From assembly GCA_036939755.1 (NCBI GenBank), contig JALLAZ010000764.1:1-12226 (forward strand): a DNA stretch of 12,226 nt, written 5' to 3'. The notes under the pieces are model-generated. The model made no database searches. It was not told where the DNA came from and saw only the letters and a list, made by a program, of their open reading frames with translations. Both the position numbers and the translations under genes were made by a program. Positions 6,579 to 12,226 of the stretch are shown here, piece after piece. How positions within the stretch are numbered: position 1 is the first letter of the stretch; the number at the start of each line of letters is the position of its first letter. This DNA is from Stephanodiscus triporus (Eukaryota; Bacillariophyta; Thalassiosirophyceae; Thalassiosirales; Thalassiosiraceae).

Positions 6579-7472
6579 ATGCGCTTATCGCCACGTCCAT
6601 CAACGCGCTTCGTCCTCGTTGGAACGCAACATGGCGAAAATGTCGGAGCGGCGGCCCGTGCAATGTAATACGACCGATAAAACTTTGCGCTTGTTTTAAC
6701 GTCTGATATGCGGATGAAATTAGCTCTGGCCTCATTTTATTTTCTATTCTCTTCTCGCTCTCAAAAGGAAAACAATGGGTTTCAACGACCTCGCGCTCGT
6801 GTCACCACGCGATCCCAAAGTTCTCCAGAGGCAGAAGGTTATACAACGTAATGCAAACGAACTTGCGCTCGTTTCCGACATCAGATGCGATGAATGACCT
6901 CCGATCTCATTTTTTTTCTATCCACTCCTCGATGTCCACCAGGAGCCAGCGGCGCCACGGACGTTTTGCGACAAACGAATATCTACGCAAGCTTGGAAGA
7001 AGCTTTGACGGATAGGAATGTCGTTTGCGGTACCGGGATGCCCTTCGATATGCACCGAAAAAGACGACAAGTACAGTATGAGACGCTGTATGTTGAACCG
7101 AGGGTGTTCTTTGACAGGCTTATACTGTCAAAGACTAATGACCAGGAGAGCAATGATCAGATGATTTGCCTGGGTCTGATTTTTGGAGACGAACAAAGTG
7201 GTGAGTCTAATTTGTGTTTGTACCTCTGTTTAATTTCCGAGTTTCATTCTTTTCGTCACCATTGGCATACGCAACTCATCGCGTCGCGCGACCACTGTTT
7301 TGACTCCATTGTCACAGGCATGTCGGACTCGGACATAGTTCAATGCGATGCCATGTTGGGCATCCCAACAAATCCAATCTTTGGTTCGTTGAATTTGGCA
7401 GCGGCTGTGCAAGTCATCGCTTACGATTGGAGGATAGCGATCGGCGGTCATGATAGTTACGATGTGGACTGA
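6579..7472 (+). CDS. SpoU/TrmH-family RNA 2'-O-methyltransferase (TrmJ-like), four exons
   Basis: The family transfers methyl from SAM to ribose 2'-OH in tRNA or rRNA, using a trefoil-knot SPOUT fold as a dimer. Exons 6579-6664, 6768-6847, 6943-7200 and 7318-7472 join in phase into 192 residues. Motif 1 is GENVGAAARAM (19-29), split by intron 1 within the Met codon, with the conserved Arg27. It continues KTMGFNDLALVSPRDP, and QRASGATDVL spans intron 2. Motif 2 is LIFGDEQSG (134-142), followed after intron 3 by MSDSDIVQCD. Motif 3 is IPTNPIFGSLNLAAAVQV (157-174), the knot with SAM-binding residues. These fit the tRNA-Xm32 (TrmJ-like) branch best; the substrate is not proven. The start ATG has an in-frame TAA directly upstream, so no longer N-terminus exists without another exon; no targeting peptide is evident. 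The gene converges on the piggyBac gene. Confidence 0.92.
6665..6767 (+). other. Methyltransferase intron 1, homologous to intron 2
   Basis: This 103-bp intron runs from GCAAT|GTAATACG to CTCAAAAG|GAAAAC in phase 2, completing the Met29 codon. It aligns along its whole length with the next intron (6848-6942): both start GTAAT and share AACTT, GCGCT-x-GTTT, ATGCG, ATGAA, CTCATTTT, TTTTCTAT and CTCG in the same order. Identity is roughly 70% by hand alignment. Confidence 0.9.
6848..6942 (+). other. Methyltransferase intron 2, homologous to intron 1
   Basis: This 95-bp intron runs from ACAAC|GTAATGCA to TCCACCAG|GAGCC in phase 1, completing Arg56. It is the partner of 6665-6767. The four exon bases before each donor are also alike (CAAT and CAAC), but similarity stops at the acceptors. 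Confidence 0.9.
7201..7317 (+). other. Methyltransferase intron 3 (117 nt, stop-free in frame)
   Basis: This phase-1 intron has GTGAGT at the donor and GTCACAG at the acceptor. Splicing fuses FGDEQSG to MSDSDIVQCD, the normal order in the family. The intron is a multiple of three and has no in-frame stop, so a retained form would carry 39 extra residues between motifs 2 and 3, probably disturbing the knot. It does not resemble introns 1 and 2. Confidence 0.9.
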
Positions 7473-7496
7473 AGTTATCTCTTTATCGGCCCGCTC

Positions 7497-7518
7497 CGTG
7501 GACAAAATTTTGTCCACG
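7497..7518. repeat. Perfect 22-bp palindrome in 3' region of methyltransferase
   Basis: CGTGGACAAAA is followed directly by its reverse complement, and a further CCCG (7491 onward) / CGGG pairing is possible around a small bulge. It lies 24 bp after the methyltransferase stop codon and could fold as a 3' UTR hairpin or act as a dimer-binding site. Nearby, CGTACATATGTACG (7566-7579) is another perfect palindrome. Confidence 0.8.
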
Positions 7519-7797
7519 CGGGTACCTACCTTTCTCGTGGATTTTCTCTTACAAACAAATTCACGCGTACATATGTACGTACGATGTACTGTGAAAACTC
7601 AGATGGGGGGAAATGGCGGGAAATCCAATAATCTCCCGAACCTCCGACGATTGGAATTTTTGATGGGTTCACACCATGGTGCTTCACTATGTCGGCACGT
7701 CGTGCACCACATGCGTTCATAATGCAATAAAAGTAAATATGGCATTGCTATCCTAATGGTGTTGGCGACTCACATCAACGATAGTTTTCTAAAATAT

Positions 7798-10607
7798 TTA
7801 TTTTCCTAAGAGTTTCGCAGTCTCACACATTTGCACACCATGAAATTCATTCTCGCAAATGAAACATAGATTCACGTTGCACACCAAGCATCTCCGCACA
7901 TGTTCTCTGTTCTTGAGCATCTTTGGTGATACTTTCCTCTGCTCATCATCAAATTCATACTTATATTGGTAGTGGCAATACTGGCAATGTCTCAAAGTTA
8001 CCGGTAGTGATGCGTGACGCATACCATCGTACCGGCGCGGCCATTTGTCGTTCGTTCTCATCGCTTTCTTTGTCATTACCGTCGGGGCTTTCATTTCCAA
8101 GTACTCCTCTCGACCTCTATCGCAATTGAGGTCAACTTCCTCATCCAGCTGTGCCTCGTCGACCGATTCGAATGATGACAATGTTTTCGTCGAGCTGATC
8201 GACCTGTCGTCCAACTCGCCGATTGTCCGCAGGTGGGCGCAGGTCCGCCCAGGAAAAATAAGGTCGTACGCCAACTCAACCATGAATTCGAGGTGGGTCC
8301 ACTTCTTCGGCATGCCCACCCCCGATGTACTCCGTCGCTGTCCACGTTTCTCCTTCTCCTCCTCGTACATTGACTCATACATCTTGAACGCGTTGACGGA
8401 GGCCACTCCAATCCCCCAGATGAAAAAAGCCCACCACCATTTCCTTTGTCTCATCCACCTGTCCGGCCGATAGCTGCCACGGAGTTGGTCGGCGATGTCC
8501 GTCGAGTTCATGTTGTTGTTATAATTGTCGATGAAGTTTAGACGGAGGAATCCAATCTCACGGATCTCTCTGTGCACAGAAGACCAAATCTTCCGCTTCT
8601 TTAGGACCCAGTACATGCTCTCCTTGGCAGTCGATAGCATGTGAACCGGCTTGGTATCATATACCGAGATGGCAAAGAGGTCCGGACAGTCCGGAGAATT
8701 CACAAGTCTCGCTGCAGCCGTACGTCCCCTCAGCTTCTGCGCCTCCTTGACATTCTTCTCCTCAAGTTGCCTCACAGAGGGTGGGAGGCCGCGACCGGTG
8801 GTTCTCACGACGCCGTGCGCAAGGGCCTTCGCCATGTACAGTGCGGTGAACAACTTACGAGAGTTGAAAAGATTGTCCATGTAGATTCTCGACCACATGT
8901 TTGGCAGACGAAGAGCAAGCCAAACAACACGCATTGCCGTGGGCGATAGGTCGGGGATCTTCTCAATGAACTCTTTCGGGAGAGGAGGGGCATCGCCATG
9001 ACGAAAGAAAAAGGAGAAGGTGTAGCCGTCGTCGCACACGGCATCACACTGAAATCCATCACCCTCCCTTTTATAGGAGATCCGGAGCTTCAGCCCGCTC
9101 CGGCCCTGAAAGCCGAGAGTTTGCTCGTCGATGCTGAGCCATTTACCCGGAATCCACATCTCTCTCGCATTGTCGTTTAGCTCATCGAGGAGACGCTGCA
9201 CCTTCCAAAGGGGATTCTTCTTCGTCTCCTTCTTCGCATCTTCCCGGAAGTCAAACATGCACATGAACCGTCGGAAGTGCTTCCAACGTCGGAGTCCTCG
9301 GATCGCCCGCTCGCCACCCATTTGCTTGTTCATTGCCTTTGCAATAAACTCGTTGCCGAAGATATTGTGGTGCTCGAACCACATTGTAAACATTGGCCGG
9401 GGAGCAAGGCCATTCAAGAAGAGGAGCCCGATCATCTTGTTCACCTCTGCCAAATCAAAGGGCTCGTAGTCGGTGTAGACGGTCCCGCCGAATCCAGCGC
9501 CCTCGGCCGCTGCTCGTGCATTTGTGGTGTCGGCGATGCACCTCTGCACAAACTTCGGCGAGATCTGTGTGTCGAAGAAGTCTTTCGGACGGCAGTCACG
9601 GATTTCATCCGGCAGGAGCTTCCGAGCGGCGTCCGATATGTGTCCTTTTTCGGATGGCGGACGGTCGGGGTTCGTCTTCGAGGCAAACTCGGGCCGACGC
9701 ACCTTCTCCTCTTCACTGCAACAGTATTGATGCTTGGGGGCCCCTTCTACACCCTCGACATTCGTGGGACCGTAGAATCCCATTTCCGCGCCTCGAAGCA
9801 TGTCAATTCCGGGGATATCCGGAGCTGGTTCCGGATTGAGAATCACCCATCGCGGGAGGGATAGATCAGCTTCCCCCCCTCTTTTCTTTTTCAACACAAA
9901 TGAATCGGCATCAATTGGCACAATAAGGGTACTCCCACAGTCCCGAATCCGCATGAAGATCGCGGCCTTGTTGCCGCCAGTAGCAAGGCTCAGGGCCTTG
10001 CAAATATCCTTCAGATCGGCGACGGTGTGGTTCTTCTTCGTCACCGTGATGGAATCGTACACTTCCCCCCCTCCCTCAGCGTCTTCGTCGTCGGCGTTCC
10101 CCTCGTTCCCCTCCTCGTCCATTGCATCATTCTCAAGAATATATTCAAACTCCTGCACTTCCGCGACAGGATCGTCCATATTCGATGCGTCATCACGCTC
10201 GGCGTCGTTAGCTGCTGCAATTTGCTCTTGAATATTTTCCAGCTCGACATCCCATCCGTCGGATTCGTCGCCCGAGAGAAGTGCGTTGTCTCGGCTGACG
10301 GCACGAGAAAAATCAGGAAATTTGCGTTTCGTAACATTTCCCTTCTGGGGGGTATCATCGGCGGCACCTGAAGACGACGCGATCGTCGCAGTAGGATTCG
10401 TAATAGACGAAACAGCGCTACCTTGCGGAAGAAGGATGCGTTGGGGGGGCCGCGGAGTTGTGGCCGCTGCGACAGCTGTTCCTGCACTCGCGAGCGGCCA
10501 AATTTGGCCATCACCCGCGCGCGGGGCATGTACGAGTGGGGCATCACCCGGGAGGGGGGGGGGGAGGGTATGGTGACATTTGTGGCGATTTCTTCCGGAT
10601 CCGCCAT
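7798..10607 (-). CDS. piggyBac-type transposase with SAP motif and C-terminal cysteine cluster
   Basis: The protein is a cut-and-paste DDD transposase of the piggyBac family (DDE_Tnp_1_7). Counting codons from 10647 in the main frame, there is an acidic N-terminal region (120-200), a SAP-like DNA-binding motif (HTVADLKDICKALSL...GGNKAAIFMRIRD, 207-236) and a transposase core (about 350-790). The aspartates sit in SIDEQ (D507), YMDN (D591) and NSTDIADQ (D717), followed by KWWWAFFIWG. A C-terminal cysteine cluster (C888, C891, C920, C923, C928, C931, H936, C941) resembles the zinc-binding tail of piggyBac proteins. The main frame opens upstream to 10647 but has no ATG before codon 157. The ATG at 10607 (ACCATGG, ideal context) starts MADPEEIATNVTIPSPPP in another frame, which meets the main frame across a run of 11 C (10554-10564); one more C would join them. 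The start given assumes that join. No introns seen. Confidence 0.9.
10554..10564. repeat. G11/C11 homopolymer at the frame junction
   Basis: Eleven G on the plus strand (C on the coding strand) lie between the ATG-initiated frame and the transposase frame. Twelve or nine C would give one continuous reading frame. Such runs are prone to both sequencing error and replication slippage. Confidence 0.9.
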
Positions 10608-10646
10608 GGTCGTGAGAGTGTTTTTGGAAGTGAGAGGGGCGGATCA

Positions 10647-10673
10647 CTGTAGAGTCTACGTAAAGTCTGGTAC
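10647..10673 (-). promoter_or_regulatory. Promoter/leader motif shared with the Harbinger element
   Basis: On the coding strand this reads GTACCAGACT, an 11-base insert TTACGTAGACT, then CTACAG. The Harbinger spacer carries GTACCAGACTCTACAG at 1180-1195. Both copies are followed by TCCGC and later AAAAACAC before the start codon (about 40 and 113 bp downstream). It may mark a transcription start region. The role is inferred from position and recurrence only. Confidence 0.45.
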
Positions 10674-10788
10674 GAATGTGTAGAAATTAAAGTAGTTAAT
10701 CCGTGGACAAGCGATCTGCCAAAACTATTAAATTACTATGTAAAGGGCTGCTCGCCGATGCATTTTTAGTCGTGATGACTCTGTCCCA

Positions 10789-10861
10789 GACCCCCCGACC
10801 CTAATACCCACGGAAAGCTGAGATTATCAGCTTTCTCCATGTGTTATTAGTTTGGGGGGTC
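10789..10861. repeat. Large imperfect hairpin, about 33-bp arms
   Basis: The outer arms GACCCCCC (10789-10796) and GGGGGGTC (10854-10861) match exactly, as do the inner arms GAAAGCTGA (10813-10821) and TCAGCTTTC (10827-10835), around a 5-base loop GATTA. The arms between them (CTAATA / TATTAG-like) are also mostly complementary. It lies upstream of the piggyBac gene and could be a foldback element or remnant of a terminal repeat. No TTAA flanks it directly. Confidence 0.75.
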
Positions 10862-11342
10862 AAACTGACTAGTTCGTTAACTAAAATGTGTCAAAGTTGA
10901 GTCAGTGTGTTGAAGCAAACGGTGGACAGAATCCGGGGATTCGCCGGTAAAGAGATACCATCTACCTATCTAGTGGGACCCCACACCACCTCCCAACGGC
11001 TTTTTTCATGCTTGTGGAGCTGAATTATATAAAAAAGAAGGAAAAACAAGAACGAGGATCATACCCCATGAAAGTGTACTGTGGTTTCAATATTGCTTCT
11101 TCAACACACAGCCCTGCTGCCTCCGCAGCTGCATCTATAGTAAGCTGAGTATTTGCTGCTCTATGTGCACAGCTTTGCCCTCTACAGCAATTCTACCAGA
11201 TGGCTCCGGAGCATCAGCCAACCCACTTTATGCGCGGGACAGCGGCGGAAACCTGGGGGACAGACACGCATGAAACTATGTACACAACTGCGACTGACTG
11301 GGACAACGATGACTTAACCACCACAGAGAGCTAACTATTGGG

Positions 11343-11363
11343 ATTTTGACGAATTTTGACGAA
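11343..11363. repeat. ATTTTGACGA tandem duplicate
   Basis: Two exact, adjacent 10-bp copies of ATTTTGACGA plus one further base. It is a minor tandem repeat with no evident role. Confidence 0.8.
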
Positions 11364-12114
11364 TAGATGGACGACTTCATCTCTCTCTCTTGTTATTTTT
11401 GTTTAGCTATTTCACAACGTAGAAAATTAATTATATTAACACAATGAAAGCAGCAGGTGAAGTGCAAGGAACTCACATGGTTATCAAAATTATTTGACGA
11501 TGCAGAGGGGGAGGAAATGGATTGCAATCGCCCGGCAGATTGTGTAGTGCAAAAAATGAAAAGCAGGGAGACATCCATATCCATCCTATTCCCCCCCTCA
11601 CCATCGCTGGATGGCAAGCAAGCCCGCTCATAGCACCACCAACTCCCCCTCCAACCACCGCCTCATCTCTGGTCTCCTTCATCCCCCCATCCCATCTCAC
11701 CTCCCCCCGGTCGCTGCATCGTGAACCGCATAGATGCCAGCTCCTTCACCATTGCCTGATCCCCCCCAGAAGAACAGCCCGTCACACACAAGTGTGGCAG
11801 CTAGCAACACAGGGGACATCACTAGAATGGTCCCTGTGCCGGCAGTGAACACTATCACTATCACTTGTGGGGATACAATCTCTCACAAAGGCGGCGGCGG
11901 GAGGCGGTGGCGATGATGGCAATGACGGAAAAGGATAATTATGGCTCCGGCCGCTCCTCCCCCTGCCCCGCCCAGTTTGTGTGCAGTCAAAATAAATGAC
12001 AAACGTTTATCCATCGTGAACATCAACATACGAATGGAGGGAAGAAATGAAAGTGACGTGCATGCGTGGAATTACCTAAATTTTAAGCAAATAGGTAGGG
12101 GCTCCAGCTCAAGA

Positions 12115-12151
12115 TTTCCCGCCAGTTTTTTTTTTTGAAAATTCTGGCGGG
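12115..12151. promoter_or_regulatory. E2F-like box inside a hairpin with a T11 loop
   Basis: TTTCCCGCC (12115-12123) fits the E2F/DP consensus. CCCGCCAG (12118-12125) pairs exactly with CTGGCGGG (12144-12151), enclosing a T11 run, so the inverted arm supplies a second CGGG half. It lies about 40 bp upstream of an ATG at 12191 that stays open to the edge. E2F regulation is a guess from the motif alone. Confidence 0.3.
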
Positions 12152-12226
12152 TTAGCTCTCTCGCAGAACTTCGAAAATCTGGGTGGTGATATGGCAAGAC
12201 CGCGCATCAAAAATCTCACCTCGCCG

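Larger units (their letters stand above)
10862..12226. other. Right-hand spacer without a supportable gene
   Basis: I recognise no protein or RNA gene in this 1.36-kb stretch. It contains TTTTGACGAA-type tandem copies (11343-11363), a C-rich, pyrimidine-rich tract (about 11580-11780) and several short open frames (up to 108 codons) of Pro/Ser/His-rich low-complexity translation with no motif. A hairpin with a TTTCCCGCC box lies at 12115-12151. An ATG at 12191 opens a frame (MARPRIKNLTSP) that is still open at the window edge and might be the start of a gene to the right. Confidence 0.5.

Noticed and set aside
6424..6735. 103-codon minus-strand frame starting MRPELISS
   Set aside because: It is antisense to methyltransferase exon 1 and intron 1 and has no motif; the plus-strand exon carries the conserved SpoU motif.
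7615..7623. GGCGGGAAA (E2F-like) near the convergent gene ends
   Set aside because: It lies between two 3' ends and is part of a GGGGGGAAAT/GGCGGGAAAT near-repeat; no promoter is expected there.
10041..10607. 188-codon minus-strand frame starting MADPEEIATN as a gene of its own
   Set aside because: Only its first ~18 codons look real (leader of the piggyBac protein). After the C11 run it overlaps the transposase in a frame that is Arg/Ser-rich and motif-free.
7510..10710. TTGTCCACG at 7510-7518 and its inverse at 10702-10710 as piggyBac terminal repeats
   Set aside because: A 9-bp match between two flanks of this size is expected fairly often by chance, and the left copy has no TTAA next to it.
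11200..11334. 45-codon plus-strand frame starting MAPEHQPTHF
   Set aside because: Short, unrecognised and without supporting context. The opposite strand also shows scattered open stretches, so chance is the better explanation.
1..12226. tRNA, rRNA, snoRNA genes or CRISPR arrays
   Set aside because: A reading of both strands showed no tRNA-like B box in a cloverleaf context, no rRNA sequence and no regularly spaced repeats.

Overview
The window looks like nuclear DNA of a marine protist, most likely a centric diatom such as Thalassiosira or a relative. This is inferred from three things: short GT-AG introns in otherwise compact genes, a possible signal-plus-transit leader on a plastid-type GTPase, and transposable-element proteins that resemble families I recall from diatom genomes. 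No database search was possible, so the organism is an inference.

Layout, left to right. Positions 1 to about 2460 are the body of a PIF/Harbinger-type DNA transposon whose left end lies outside the window. A DDE transposase runs leftward (1-801). A second, Myb/SANT-like protein runs rightward (1308-2454). The ~500 bp divergent spacer between them carries an unusual cluster of palindromic GCAAATCG sites. Both genes are damaged: a 1-nt frameshift in the transposase, and a stop codon plus a 1-nt frameshift in the second gene. Positions 2455-3585 hold no recognisable gene but contain hairpins and an imperfect inverted repeat. Three ordinary cellular genes follow. They are SmD1 of the spliceosome (3586-4084, +, two exons), an Obg-family GTPase with a long leader (4327-6255, -, intronless), and a SpoU/TrmH-family RNA 2'-O-methyltransferase (6579-7472, +, four exons). 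SmD1 and Obg converge; Obg and the methyltransferase diverge from a 323 bp spacer. Positions 7798-10607 (-) are a piggyBac-type transposase with an added SAP motif and a C-terminal cysteine cluster; its ATG is separated from the main frame by a 1-nt shift in a run of 11 C. The remaining ~1.5 kb to the right contains hairpins and low-complexity tracts but no gene I can defend.

The most interesting signal is in the methyltransferase gene. Its first two introns (103 and 95 bp, separated by an 80-nt exon) are clearly related to each other in sequence, end to end. Unrelated introns do not look alike, so this pair resembles introner-type elements, meaning introns that multiply as mobile units. Second is the palindrome cluster in the transposon's divergent promoter. 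Third is a promoter/leader motif shared by two transposons of different superfamilies.

The cellular genes cover splicing (SmD1), ribosome assembly, probably in the plastid (Obg), and RNA 2'-O-methylation (TrmH family). They are neighbours but show no sign of a shared pathway beyond RNA and ribosome biogenesis.
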